From Maratus speciosus (taxonomy: Eukaryota; Arthropoda; Arachnida; Araneae; Salticidae), in the NCBI GenBank assembly GCA_963932465.1, contig OZ010792.1:283013836-283077835 (forward strand): a stretch of 64,000 nucleotides of DNA, written 5' to 3'. Shown here one piece after another: positions 44,950 through 57,044 of this stretch. The translations under genes were made by a program, and so were the position numbers. Position 1 is the first letter of the stretch. Each line of letters opens with the position of its first letter. The notes beneath the pieces are model-generated. The model had not been told where the DNA came from and searched no databases. It worked only from the letters and a program-made list of their open reading frames with translations.

Positions 44950-44978
44950 TAAGGGTTTCGTTCATCTTACGAAACCCT
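44950..44978. other. Hairpin at the edge of satellite C
   Basis: AAGGGTTTCGT and ACGAAACCCT flank a 6-7 nt loop, directly beside TGTCTGTCTGTCCGTCTGTC and the 147-bp satellite. Read from the minus strand, the satellite ends with this hairpin, as satellite A does at 4261-4290. Confidence 0.75.
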
Positions 44979-44989
44979 ATTCGCCTCGC

Positions 44990-46797
44990 TCCTATGTCTG
45001 TCTGTCCGTCTGTCACAGAGCCCGTTCTCAGAAACTATACATGTTGGAGACTTGAAATTTTGCTAGCTGAACACCACACATCATACGACAAATCATAAAA
45101 TTTTGAAAAAGTCGTACATTTAACCCTTTGGGCTCCCACATGGGTATTTTAAACAATTCTTTCTAAGTGAGCCCCTATTTAGGTTGGAGACGTGAAATTT
45201 GGCATACTTATAGCTGAACACCTCACATCAAATGGCAAACCATAAAATATTGAAAAAGTCGTACATTTAACCCTTTGGGCTCCCACATGTGCATTTTAAA
45301 CAATTCTTTCTAAGTGAGCCCCTAATTAGGTTAGAGGCCTGAAATTTTACATACTTATAGCTGAACACCTCACATCAAATGACAAACCATAAAATTTTGA
45401 AAAAGTCGTAAATTTAACCTTTTGGGCTCCCACATGTGTATTTTAAATAACTCTTTCTAAGTGAAGCCCTATTTAGGTTGGAGGCGTGAAATTTGGTATA
45501 CTTATATCTGAACACCTCACATCAAATGACAAACCATAAAATATTGAAAAAACCGTACATTTAAACCTTTGGGCTTTCACATGTGTATTTTAAACAATTC
45601 TTTCTAAGTGAAACCCTATTTAGGTTGGAGGCGTGAAATTTGGCATACTTATATCTGAACACTTCACATCAAATGTCAAACCTTAAAATTTTGAAAAAGT
45701 CATACATTTAACCCTTTGGGCTCCCACATGGGTATTTTAAACAATTCTTTCTAAGTGAGCCCTAATTAGGTTGGAGGCGTGAGATTTAGCATGCTTATAG
45801 CTGAAAACCTCACATCAAATGAAAAAGCATAAAATTTTGAAAAAGTCGTATATTTAACGCTTACGGCTCCCACATGTATATTTTAAACAATTCTTTCTAA
45901 GTGAGCCACTAATTAGGTTGGAGGCGTGAAATTTTGCATACTTATAGCTGAACACCTCACATCAAATGACAAACCATAAAATATTGAAAAAGTCTTACAT
46001 TTAACCCTTTGGACTTTCACATGTGTATTTTAAACAATTCTTTCTAAGCTAGATCCTAATTAGGTTGGAGGCGTGAAATTTTGCATACTTATAGCTGAAC
46101 ACCTCACATCAAATGATGAACCATAAAATTTTGAAAAAGTCGTACATTTAACCGTTTGGGCTCCCACATGTGTATTTTAAACAATTCTTTCTAAGTGAGC
46201 TCCTATTTAGGTTGGAGACGTGAGATTTAGCATGCTTATAGCTGAAAACCTCACATCAAATGAAATAGCATAAAATTTTGAAAAAGTCGTATATTTAACG
46301 CTTTAGGCTCCCACATGTATATTTTAAACAATTCTTTCTAACTGAGCCACTAATTAGGTTGGAGGCGTGAAATTTTGTGTACTTATAGCTGAACACCTCA
46401 CATCAAATGACAAACCATAAAATTTTGAAAAAGTCTTACATTTAACCCTTTGGGCTCCCACATGTTTATTTTAAACAATATTTTCTAAGTGAGCTCCTAT
46501 TTAGGTTGGAGGCGTGAAATTTTGCATACTTATAGCTGAACACCTCACATCAAATGACAAACCAGAAAATTTTGAAAAAGCCGTATATTTAACCTTTTGG
46601 GTTCCCACATGTGTATTTTAAACAATTCTTTCTAAGTGAGTCCCTAATTAGGTTGGAGGCGTGAAATTCTTGCATACTTATAGCTGAACACCTCACATCA
46701 AATGAAAAACCATAAAAATTTGAAAAAGTCGTATATTTAACCCTTTGGGCTCCCACATGTGTATTTTAAACAATTGTTTCTAAGTGAGCCCCTAATT
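44990..46797 (+). repeat. Satellite C, 147-bp units, about 12 copies
   Basis: TTTGGGCTCCCACATG at 45127, 45274, 45421 and (variant) 45568 gives a 147-bp period that continues to about 46745. Each unit has TAGGTTGGAGGCGTGAAATT, CATACTTATAGCTGAACACC, TCACATCAAATGACAAACCA and TTTTAAACAATTCTTTCTAA. Copies differ by a few percent to about 10%, much less than the 24-44 kb satellite. Confidence 0.92.
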
Positions 46798-47295
46798 GGC
46801 ACTGTGATGTTTTACGCAATTGGCGAAGGAATACAAAATGGCGCCAAAAAGCCATTTTAGCATCTTATAAAAAATTTTCAAGATGGCTGAAAAACATGGT
46901 ATTTAAATATTTATAAACATATATATATATAATAAATGTTATATATGTCACATGTTAAAAAAATACGATGTTTATACAGATAGTTTTATTTTTATGTATG
47001 TATATTACATATAGAGATATACCTTATACATACATAATATATATATACCTGGAAATAAATATTATGTGCTTATGTATAATTTTATATATTTATTATATAT
47101 GTCAAATTAAAACAAAAGTTATAAATTTTTCCGAAAAAAATATGCTATAAATGCAAAAATTACACAAAAAAAAATATGAATAAAGTCCATTCCAGAAAAA
47201 AAGCAACCCCAAAGGCTGAAGACCGCAACCACATCGATTCAATTAATGCCAAAAAGAAAGCTTGCCAAAAAAACCTGCATAGGATATGGAACTCT
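46798..47295. other. AT-rich stretch with TA tract, no gene
   Basis: TATATATA runs around 46918-46935 and 47036-47100, and GGCGCCAAAAAGCCATTTTAG at 46842. No domain-bearing ORF. Confidence 0.5.
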
Positions 47296-47560
47296 TCCCT
47301 ATATTTTGGCAACATATCTCACTTTCTGACGCCCGAATTGCGCCAAGCTTTTTCTAAAAATGCAAAGTGCCCTATAGTGGGAAGTACCTAAATATATAAT
47401 TAATAAATACATCTATAAACAAAAATAAAAATTCATCAGGTTTGTTTTCATAGCTGTTTATATATTTTGGCAACCTATCTCACTTTCTGGAGCCCGAATT
47501 GCGCCAAGCTTTTTTAAAAAATGAGCTATAATGGAAAAGTACCTAAATAAATAATTAATA
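47296..47560 (+). repeat. Direct repeat, ~160 bp apart
   Basis: TATATTTTGGCAAC, TATCTCACTTTCTG and GCCCGAATTGCGCCAAGCTT occur at about 47299-47360 and again at 47460-47515, both followed by an AAGTACCTAAATA tail. Confidence 0.75.
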
Positions 47561-49265
47561 GAAATAACCAATTATATAAACTAAAACATTTTATTTCAAT
47601 ATTAGAGCATTGTTTTTAATTTCAATTAAAAAGTACATATATCCTAGGATAACTTCAGTTGAAATTAGGTTGACAGTTTAATACCTTATTCGATAAACCT
47701 AAACAAACACAAGTGATTCATTCATCGTGAACCATAAAAAATATTAAACCATTGAGGTAATCATTCACAAAGTAAGTTCTCCAACAATCAATGTACAATA
47801 TTTTTATGACGACATATTAGGTAAAATGGTGGCGGTATCGTTTGTTTATGGTTTCAATTCGCAAAGATTTTATTTTACAATATCTCTTAGTTACATTACT
47901 TTATTGTCATATTTATGAACTCAGAACAAAAGCATATTTTTTCATTATATAGTTATTAAATAATGAAAAAAATTATAAATGCATGATTTGAAAAATTTGA
48001 ATAATTTTCTTTCTTAATACTAAAAATAGCATTGATGTAACAGCGGTTTTATGTTAAATAAGTTTAACTGGTTAATTCTGTTGTAATATTCAAAATAACT
48101 GTATTTATTAGATACCAGTAAACAACATCAGGGCCCGATTAAACTTTGAAGTTAGAGGAATTACAATGTCATTTCAGGACCTTTCTTTTGGAGAGGCTTT
48201 TCTGAATTACACATATACATAGAAACTCTTCAGTGTTACAAATATTATTCCTAGGACTGACATAACATCAGAACGGCCGGCAATTTTACACAAGTTTTTG
48301 AAAACTACTTTGTATCAGAAATTTTATTAAAAACTGGTTACTTCTTTGCTATAGCGGCCCACACAATTATGATTATGACAAGTTGCAGCCAATTTCGCGA
48401 ACGTCGTAACCAAAATTGTGAAGCACACGCGTATAATACCCCATAATACCATTTCATTAAATCATATACGATAGTTTAATAGTTTTTACCTAACTTCAAG
48501 TATGTAATTTATTTATTTTTAAGAATTACCCATCTAAATTGTCCAATATATGAATTTAAAAAATGTAAACAAAGATTGAATAGACATGACCGCAGAAAGC
48601 CTCAAATCCGCACACTACTTGGAACCAAACTGTGCAGATTAGTGGTCTACTGTACACAGTTTTTCACAAATGTGTTTCGTTCTTAAAATGTGTTATTTTC
48701 ATCTATCACTGCGGAACAAGCGAGAAAAACTCATATTCTTGCACATGAGTTGTATATATCTTTATATCTAAATTTCCGTCATTTTTGACGGGCTACCTTT
48801 CTAGTATTGATATTAATTTTCTAATAATACTTTGCAGATTTTAGCGCATCAGTATGAAATTGAACTTTGCAGTTTTAGGCAAATTAGTTTGAAATTGAAC
48901 TTTTATTAAATTGAAGAATCAGTGTGAAAAACGTTGATAGATCACATTTTTTGAGATCAGGACCTGATTACTGCACAAGCCAAATATTTCGCGATGTTGG
49001 AACCTCACATCATGGATGAAGGCCCCCAAAATATTTTGTGTAAATTATTTCGAAAAAAATTACTTAAAAATGCAGTTTTCTGCAATGATTTGCGTAAAAA
49101 TACAAAAATATTTTGTTTAACTGCAGGGCTGCTACAGGCGACTATGTTTTATTCTGTTCACACCACTATGTAATATATATATATATACGTTTTGTAGTAT
49201 ATTTCTCTGGCAAAGCAAATGTTGTCAAAGCATATGTAAAAGATTTTTGTTTTAAAAAAGTGGTA
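47561..49265. other. AT-rich stretch, no supported gene
   Basis: Slightly more balanced composition around 48120-48420 and 48930-49030, but no ORF longer than chance and no repeat end I can place. Confidence 0.45.
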
Positions 49266-49270
49266 GAAAT

Positions 49271-49328
49271 GTCCAATCACGAAAACCAAGCAGCATCGAG
49301 CGCGGTCAGTACTTGGGAGGGTGACCAC
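49271..49328 (+). rRNA. 5S rRNA fragment (pseudogene or SINE3-type head)
   Basis: GTCCAATCAC, AAGCAGCATCGAGCGCGGTC, AGTACTTGGGAGGGTGACCAC match the conserved central and 3' part of animal 5S rRNA (consensus TCCGATCAC...AAGCAGCGTCGGGCGCGGTTAGTACTTGGATGGGTGACC as known), with about a dozen differences. This covers the internal promoter boxes A to C. The first ~40 nt and the 3' end are missing, so it is not a functional 5S gene. TTCTATAGA-type repeats follow (49338-49395). Confidence 0.75.
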
Positions 49329-49487
49329 ATGCAGTTCAAATATTTCTATAGACATTTCTATTATAGACACTTCTATAGATATTTCTATAGCTCTTGGTTA
49401 AAACTAGCTAATAGAAAAAAGAGCCGTAATTATATAATACTTGGTCTTTGTATAGAATTCTATGAGAAATTTTTGTAAGGGAAAGTG

Positions 49488-49735
49488 CTGTGCCAGCAAA
49501 GGAATAGCAGTGGGATAGGTGCTAGCACTGCAGGAAAAGTGCCGGATTGAAGTAATTTGATGGAATACCAATGCTGGCCTGCTGTTGGCCATCACTGATG
49601 GGCCAACTGCATTCCGCTGGGACACTTTTCGACAGGTTTACGTAATGGCACCCTTGCACTTTACCGCTGATAGCACTGCTGGCTGCTATCTTTTTTCCAG
49701 CTGATGGTCCACTGTTTCTTTCTTTGCTGGGTACA
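49488..49735. repeat. Small imperfect foldback
   Basis: GTGCCAGCAAAGGAATAGCA and ...CAGTGG at the left face CCACTG...TTTCTTTGCTGGGTAC at the right. Inner parts (GCTAGCACTGC / GATAGCACTGCTGGC) also pair in part. MITE-like, with ends not certain. Confidence 0.45.
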
Positions 49736-49739
49736 TTGA

Positions 49740-50390
49740 TTTACTGTAAGATCATTTTTTTAAAACTGCGTCAAATTTAGGAATCATAGACGACTTCTTG
49801 TTCCATAAAAATAGCAACTTATATTTTATAATATACTTATGCTTATATACTACTGACATATTATATACTTATATATTACAACCTATAGCGCATCAAAAAG
49901 TATTTATTAAGTTTCTTGAAAGGCTTAAAAACCAGACCTTACTTGTATTAAGAATTTATAATCATTCTTTGATAATGAAATTAGGAATTTTATTTTTTTT
50001 ATAAATAAATCTTATTTCAAAACGCTGTTTTGAGAACATGACAAGGGGTATTTTGAAATTTAATGAAAGCAATGTTGTTGAATCAATACCAAGCAGACTG
50101 TTATCTATTATATACAATAAAGAGTTTTTCAAAAACTTTAAATGTAAATTTTTTTTTAAACAAATTATCACTCTTTTTGTAAGTGACTAAATAATGTTTC
50201 TCAATAGAATTTTGAACATATTGTATTTTAGGTGCTATCACCAAATATTATTTAATTTATTATACTATTCGATTTTTGATTGAAGTGCATTTATTTTGAT
50301 AGAATTCTCACTCCCAATTACAGTTAATTGAAAAATGGCGAGGGAAATATTGATTATTTAAATACTTTCTTCGGCCACTGCATGCAATTG
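49740..50390. other. AT-rich stretch, no gene
   Basis: Only chance ORFs (49798-50004, 49962-50171) without recognisable features. Confidence 0.5.
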
Positions 50391-50685
50391 CATACAGTAC
50401 GCCCCAAAAGTTTATAGACAACAATTTTTTTGGATTTAAGAGCTAACCATACGAGTAAAAAAGACGAAATAAATTATGAAAATATATAATGATGAAATAA
50501 AAATAATAAAATACTCAAGTAACTTTTAGCAGTCATAGATTTAATATAAAAAATTAAAAACAAAAAAAAATGCTGTCCCAAAAATATATAGACAACCGGT
50601 GTTAAAAGCTGATTTAAGCACTGATGTCCAAAATTTGCATATTCCAAGGTCATGTATTTGTGACGCAATAGTTTCCTGAGATAAA

Positions 50686-51100
50686 TGTAATCACTACATA
50701 CAGCCATGTAAATAGTAGGTGTTTGATATTGTGTTGTAATGTGTTTCTAATTGTCATGTTAAATATTGTGTGTTAAATGTACTGTGACGTATATATATCC
50801 AAGAAAATTGTAAACAATTATGCAATCACATTAGGTGAAATGATCCTAATGTAATCACTACATACAGTCATATATCTCGATGTGAAATCTTCGGTTCGCC
50901 CAGAAAAATTGGGTAACCAATTGTGATTGTAATTGTAAATCTCACAGTAACCGAAATAAATCTCAGCAGCTTGATCAGGGACCCGACGCTCCCTCTCAGA
51001 CTCTGGTTGAGAGTCGGGAGGAGTGGATGTGGTCTACCCCTCGGGATTGCACTAACACTCTAAAGCGAAAGCCGAGTTCCCGAGGTGGTCATCGCTGTCG
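50686..51100. mobile_element. Possible 415-bp insertion inside the Tc3-like element
   Basis: CTGAGATAAA occurs on both sides (50676-50685 and 51101-51110). The enclosed sequence has a different, less AT-rich 3' half, a hairpin (CTCCCTCTCA...TTGAGAGTCGGGAG, about 50989-51023) and a 163-bp-spaced internal direct repeat TAATCACTACATACAG (50689, 50853). It starts TGTAAT but does not end in CA, so a solo LTR is not clearly supported. It could instead be native leader sequence. Confidence 0.35.
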
Positions 51101-51147
51101 CTGAGATAAAATATTATCTGTCTTTCCGTTTCCGACTGAAAGCAAAG

Positions 51148-52146
51148 ATGCCTGTCAATGTGCAGTTTTCCAAAAAGGAAATTTTGGAAATCTATCGTTT
51201 AAAGGGTCGTGGATAGAAAGTTGTCAACATTTTTTTAAAAACTGTATGCAGCAGGGTTGGTATTTACCGAATTCTGTCAAAAGATGTCAGTCTGAAGCAA
51301 AATCCCGTTCTAGATGACCAAAGCAAACAGCTAAATGATAAGGCAAACAAATTTTGACATTAATTTCAACCCAGAACCTGTGTATACGGTTAGTTTCTAA
51401 AGAAGTAAATGTTTCAGTACCAATATCCACGGTCCACCGAAGGCTGCTAGCAAGTACATTACTTGATTTTCGCAAAATGCGTCATTCGCCAAAGTTTACA
51501 AAACGAAATATAGGCACTCGTGTTCAATGGACAAGAAATTACAGGAATTGGTCAGATGAATGGTTGAGTGTTCTTGTCAGTGATGAAAAGAAATTCAATT
51601 TAGATGGCTCCTATGGTTGGGCATATTAATGGCGCGATATTAGCAAGAATTCACGAACTTTTTTTAGTAGACAACAAGGGGGGGGGGGGGGTTCACTCAT
51701 GGTGTGGACAGTAGCTTCTTATAATGGAACAACCCATATTGCTTTTTTGAAAGGTTGTCAATGTTCCGAAGATTACCAGAAAAGGCTTGAAGTGCAATTA
51801 CTTCCATTTGGAAAGTTGCTAGGGGAGGACAAATGGATGTATCAGAAAAACCCTTGCTCCATCCTCCATTGAGTCTAACTCTACAATGCAGTGGTTTCGA
51901 CAAAACCAAGTAACTGTTATAGACTGATCAGCCTTTAGTCTTGACATGAACCCAATAGAGAACCTCTGGGGAAGATTAGCTAGAGACATATATGCTAAAA
52001 GGCGTCAATTTGAAACGGTTCAAGATATAAAGCTACAATTGGAACGAAGTTGATTTTCTTTAAAGACAGAACTTCTTCAAACTCTTCTTTTGAGTATGCC
52101 GGATCGAGTTTTTGAAGTGATTAGAGCAAACGGCTTAAGGATTTGA
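51148..52146 (+). pseudogene. Tc3-like transposase pseudogene
   Basis: A DDE transposase of the Tc1/mariner superfamily. Starts MPVNVQFSKKEILEIYRLKG with a paired-type DNA-binding N-terminus, then an early stop (after GRG). The second DNA-binding half contains VPISTVHRRL (~51418). The catalytic block has VLVSDEKKFNLDGSYGWAY with the first Asp (51570-51629), then GGSLMVWTVAS after an expanded G-run (51679-51690). The final block SAFSLDMNPIENLWGRLARD has the Glu (51929-51988). Ends RANGLRI and a stop. 333 codons, normal length for the family. Several stops and frame changes make it inactive. The usual second-Asp block is lost near 51900. Confidence 0.85.
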
Positions 52147-52368
52147 ACGTTAAAGGAAAAAATGAGTTGTCTATAAACTTTTGGGACAGTCAAATTTAAG
52201 TTTTAATTTTTCTCACAAAGTCTATGGTTATGTGATATTATTTGTGCATAGTATTATTATTGCCTTACTATTATTTATAATTATAAATGTTTTGAAATTG
52301 TTTCTCTTCTTTTTGAATTTGAAAATTAAAAAAAATACATTGTTTATAAACTTTTAGAATGCACTGTA

Positions 52369-53565
52369 TAAACTCGATTGTAGTTATGAGTATGAGTATT
52401 TGTCGCCTCACTGCTATTACGATTTCCAACAAGTTTAACCTTATTCATTAATGTATGACAGAAAGAAAGAAAATGAAGTACAGATTAAATAGAGGCTAAG
52501 TAGGAAATATAATTTTCTGCGAATTCGAAAGCTAAATTTATTTACAAATTTTCACTATTAAATACTGGTGAAATCGTTTCCTGCTTCTGATTAAACTAGC
52601 ATACATACACATATACAACTGAATGCTTTAGATATTATTTTATAACTTTCCTAATTATATTTGTATTTAAGCAAACAAGGGTATAAACCAGGGCTTCCCG
52701 GGTTACAGAATGTAGATGAAAACCCTCATATATATGATTTCTGATATTAATATCCTCTTTTTCTACACATACTAAAGACACATTGATGAATGAGGTATTC
52801 TTCGAAATGTTCTGAAAGCGATTTTTGATGTAGTATACCTATATTTCGATAAAACGGGTTGTTTGATTTTTTAAAAAAAATCAAATTAGTCAAACATTAA
52901 TGAAAAAATGCATCAGCAAATAATCTCAAAGACTGCTGCAAAAAAGCCTCTCACGGGTCTTTTTTTTATTGGTAACTCTGGTAACATATTTTTTACATTT
53001 AATGCATATATTTTTTTAGAATGCCCACTCTCAATATTAAAAATCAGATTTAGATGATTAAATAGAAATAATGCGTTCAAATAGTTTTGAAAGGCAATAA
53101 AAGCGATACTTTCATATTGCCGCACGTCAGGAGTTAGTCGAGAATGCGCCAAAAAATTGCTATTTACAATCAGCCATTTTGATTCTGATCATTTCAGTAG
53201 TTTAAGCGCTAAATTAGATTACATGTCTTAAATTTGCGTTTAATTTATATTTTATTGTTTTACCTATTGATTAATGAATGTTTTAATTTCGTTATGGAAT
53301 ATAAGCTGGAAACAAATGATGAGCTATTTATATTAATTTAAGTGCAAATGGATTTTTCTTTTGTAATCACCTGCACGCGAGAGAGATAGATCTGAAAAAA
53401 AAATCGTGCTTAAAAGTTATTTTAAAAACAATACAAATTAAGTAAATTGCGATACAGTTTTCAAACAAATTGTATTTGAAAGTTCATTTTTTCCCTATTC
53501 GATGGTGTAAAAATTGTAAATGTGCGGTATTTAGAAATTTAAAAAATTCCAATAAAAGTGATACA
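52369..53565. other. AT-rich stretch, no gene
   Basis: No ORF or repeat that I can support. The 79-codon minus ORF at 52913-53152 has no recognisable domain. Confidence 0.5.
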
Positions 53566-53570
53566 GTGCG

Positions 53571-53790
53571 TTAAGAAGTTATAAGACCGCAAACGAATTG
53601 GTGCACTTCTGAAGAAGAAGACACAATCTACAAATTTTTAGCTTTTGTATTTAAAATTGATCGTAGAACGTTTTCTGTTATAATTGCTACATTAAAATTT
53701 AAGTTACATTTTATTAAATCTTCTAATTTTTTTAAAACGTAAATAAGGTGACTGTTAAGAAATTATAAGACCACCTGAGGAAATTAGTGT
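53571..53790 (+). repeat. Direct repeat of a possible transposon end
   Basis: CAGTGCGTTAAGAAGTTATA-AGACCGC at about 53573 and GACTGTTAAGAAATTATA-AGACCACC at about 53750. No inverted partner is visible, so these may be single ends of truncated Tc1-like elements. Confidence 0.35.
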
Positions 53791-56229
53791 ATTATACGTC
53801 ACATCAGAATCATTGGGCGATTCTCAAAAGGTGGGCACTGGACACAAGTCATAACTTTAAGCCTTTCAAACATAACTTTAATTATCATTGACTTTATTTT
53901 TATTTTTTTTTTTTACATTGAGTTTTTAATTCTATTCAGACACAGAAAATGACATAATTTATTGTAAAAGCTTTGTATAAATATCTTAAAATTTTATTAT
54001 TATATGCTAAAGAGACCAATTTCGGACATTCATAACGTTAACTGCTCTAACGTACCACCAAGAAAAAGTGTTTTAACTTTTTTCCAGGTTGTTCTAATGG
54101 TAAACAACAAATGCATAAAGGAAACGGATGATTTTTTGATAATTTCGTTAAGAGATGGCAGGCTGATTTATTGCTTTTTTGAAGATAGAAGGACTTTTCT
54201 ATAAAGAATTTTTCTGTATTTTGTTATGTCCGAAAGTAACGTACGTAACAAAGCATTTGATTTTATTATTATTATTACTGGATAACAAAAAGTTAATTAT
54301 ACATATATCATGGAAGACGGTAGTATTCCGAGTGACGTAACTTTAAGCCTAAAATCGTATCGTAGAATTCGTAGATGGCGGAACTCATATATACAGCTAA
54401 CTCGACATCAAAGAAAATGCGAAAAGCCGCCTTTTAATAACTCAGCAGATATAGGTCCTATTGTTCTGCTTTTTCTAGAACAGTCTTGTATCTGCAGTCT
54501 AATCGTATACTGAAATTTTTACATTTCTACGTGCAGTATATTTTGAGATCTAAATAGCCATTTTTAAAGCGAAAGCGTTGGTATGGTATGTAAGAAGTTC
54601 CTAATTTCAAAATCTCGAAAACGGTGCGGGCGATTTTCTTTAAATTGATATATAATATGAATCTGATTAAGGCGGTGTGAATAAGACTTATCTTTTATCT
54701 GGGAAAACTCGTTTTATTTTTAAAAAACGCTTTTTTTTTACTTTTCTCGTCTTTGATTGGTGAATAGGTTTGACGTCACTTCGTATGTAGGAGGAGTCTT
54801 AATCCATCTGCTGTGGGTATATTCAGAAACAAAATTTGCAAAGTCATTTTAGGTATTCTAAGTTGAGTTAACAACCTGAATGTAGGCAGTAAAACTTTTT
54901 TTTAAAATATTAAAATTTTAAATGTTAATTATTATGTGTTTTAAAATATTAAATATATTAAATGAAATTTCGATTGATATTATCTTTCACTTTTGTTATG
55001 AAGAAATTATTATTTCATATTACTGCTTTCTGTCGAAAAAATATTTAGATTCATTTTTAAAAAAGGGGATTTTTTTTTTAATTATGTGTATTCAATATAA
55101 TTGTTATTTATAATTTTTTTTTTCAATTTTCAAAAAAAAAATTATTTTTAATTTCTTGTTTATGATCGTAACTCGCGTTTTCAATCGTTTATTGAATCTT
55201 GTTGAATTGAATCTTGAATCCTAATCCACGTTTGTTTGTTTACTTGTTAACGGGCAGAAATTCGGTATAATGATGAATTTAGTGTTTAAATTCGTCGTTT
55301 CCTTATCGATTCGTCGGTGCATAGCAACAGATATTTATTGGGGGGAAAATTAAAAAATTCCCCAACTTGAAACAAACTAATTTTCAACTCCAACGATATG
55401 TGCAATGGATGTTCAACTCACTTGATTGCTATTTGAGATCAAAATGAAGGGGAAAGAGACAAAGTGTTTTTCTTTTGTAGTATTAGAATAGAATGCTATT
55501 TTAAAAGAAAATTTGTGATATTTGCAGATTATGTCTGGCAGGCAACGACCTATTGCTATAACGCCAATCGGAAGACACATGAATAATTTGTTCAGAGCAC
55601 ACGATTAGCTCAAAATGAATCATATTATCCCGACTAGTTGTTTTGAGCTACTAAAAGTAAAAAATTTCTTCATGTTCTTTTTGTTTATTTAGTAATTAAA
55701 GGTTATAGGTAAATAAGAGATATAATAGCTTTTTTTGCAAACGTAAGATACTTGTTTTTATTTAATTCTAATTATTCTTAAAAGAAAGCTTTAAATAATT
55801 TTCTTTTGATTTTTTTTTTTCATATCCTGCTTCAAAGTTTGTTTTTTACAATCATGTTGTCAAAATGTATAAATTTTCCCATATGTGATTTCTTGATATG
55901 TTTATTTTATATAAAAACTAAAATGTTGATATTGTCTTGCCAACCTAATTGGGTATGTTGATTTAATTGTGAAGTGGATGAGGGGGGGGGGTAATCTAAG
56001 GGCTAAAACGCCTTTCCCTTCAAAACCAGTTACTTTTTTTAAGAGATTATAAGCCACAGATTATCTTCCTAGTTTGTAATGGAAGTTTGTTTACGTTACT
56101 CCCTGACTTTTAACTAGCCAAACGTGTATCAAGGCCAAAACTACCTTTTTTTGCACCAGGGGCGATATGGATTTTGCCACCCCCACCTTCCTTGCACGCA
56201 ATTAAAGTTTTCAACCACAGGTACCCTAT

Positions 56230-56265
<36 letters not shown>

Positions 56266-56315
56266 TTAAAAGATAAAAATTATTTTAATAATAATTAAAA
56301 TGCTAGCAAGGAATA
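53791..56315. other. AT-rich stretch, no supported gene
   Basis: ORFs at 54004-54204 and 54310-54513 lack recognisable domains. T-, A- and G-runs are frequent (G-run at about 55981, A-run at 56231-56263). Confidence 0.45.
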
Positions 56316-56319
56316 TGTA

Positions 56320-56432
56320 AACAACGCTCTCATAGGATTAACATTAACTTGAAGGTTAGGAATCTGCACTAGTCATGAGAAGAAACTGGAATTGTTGACG
56401 TTAAACCTATGGGAGCGTACATTTAAAAATTT
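56320..56432. repeat. Small foldback
   Basis: AACGCTCTCATAGGATTAAC at the left and GTTAAACCTATGGGAGCGTA at the right. A third, same-orientation copy of the left end (AACGCTCCCATAAGTTTAAC) is at 56570-56590. Confidence 0.55.
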
Positions 56433-57044
56433 CTCCCTTGCATATTAATAGTTTTAAATGATTATTTTTCTTGCTTAGAATAGCTGAGATTGAATTCTAA
56501 CTGGGTTAGTGTTTACTTTCTCGATTTTTTTTTTTTTTAAGTTACTTTCAATTTCACAAATTTGAAAAGAACGCTCCCATAAGTTTAACATGAGCTTGCG
56601 AGTATCTTGTTACTTCATATATACATACATTTTTGTATGAAACTATAAACAATCAATATCTTCATTTGGCACCCCCCCCCCTTGATGTATGTGCTGGGTA
56701 GCATTGTTTTGTTTAAAGGGCATGTTTTATTCACTTTTACATAATAATAAAAATTTTGCTTGAAATTTCATGAACATTCTATTTTTGGGTGTAATTCCAC
56801 TTCTGGTCTGGTCTGTCAAGCTTGTCGATAAATGTATAAGTAATTTGGCAAACACATATAATTTTCACACATGTTACTTTTCCGCGAAAACGCAGAATTC
56901 CGCCTTTTCGGCAGTGAATTTTATTATCTCTGAGATCGATGCAAATATGCATTAAAATTTGTTGACATTTTTAATGGGGGTTGGGGATTAGTGGGAGCGG
57001 ATGTAATACAACAAAAACGCGAGTACGAACCGCGCCAAATTGAG

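Larger units (their letters stand above)
50395..52366 (+). mobile_element. Tc3-like transposon, decayed
   Basis: Ends CAGTACGCCCCAAAAGTTTA and (inverse) CAGTGCATTCTAAAAGTTTA, with TA at 50393-50394 and 52367-52368. A second inverted pair lies inside: TGTCCCAAAAATATATAGAC at about 50573 and GTCTATAAACTTTTGGGACA at about 52170-52190. Paired outer and inner terminal repeats are a Tc3-type trait. It carries a transposase pseudogene and a likely 415-bp secondary insertion. Confidence 0.8.

Noticed and set aside
44990..46797. CRISPR array
   Set aside because: Repeats are 147 bp without unique spacers, in eukaryotic transposon-rich DNA. It is a satellite.
49113..49478. 121-codon ORF as a gene
   Set aside because: It runs through the 5S rRNA fragment and the TTCTATAGA repeats and ends in AT-rich DNA; no coding signature.
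50686..51100. Solo LTR
   Set aside because: Starts TGT but does not end in CA, and the flanking repeat is 10 bp, so I only list it as a possible insertion.
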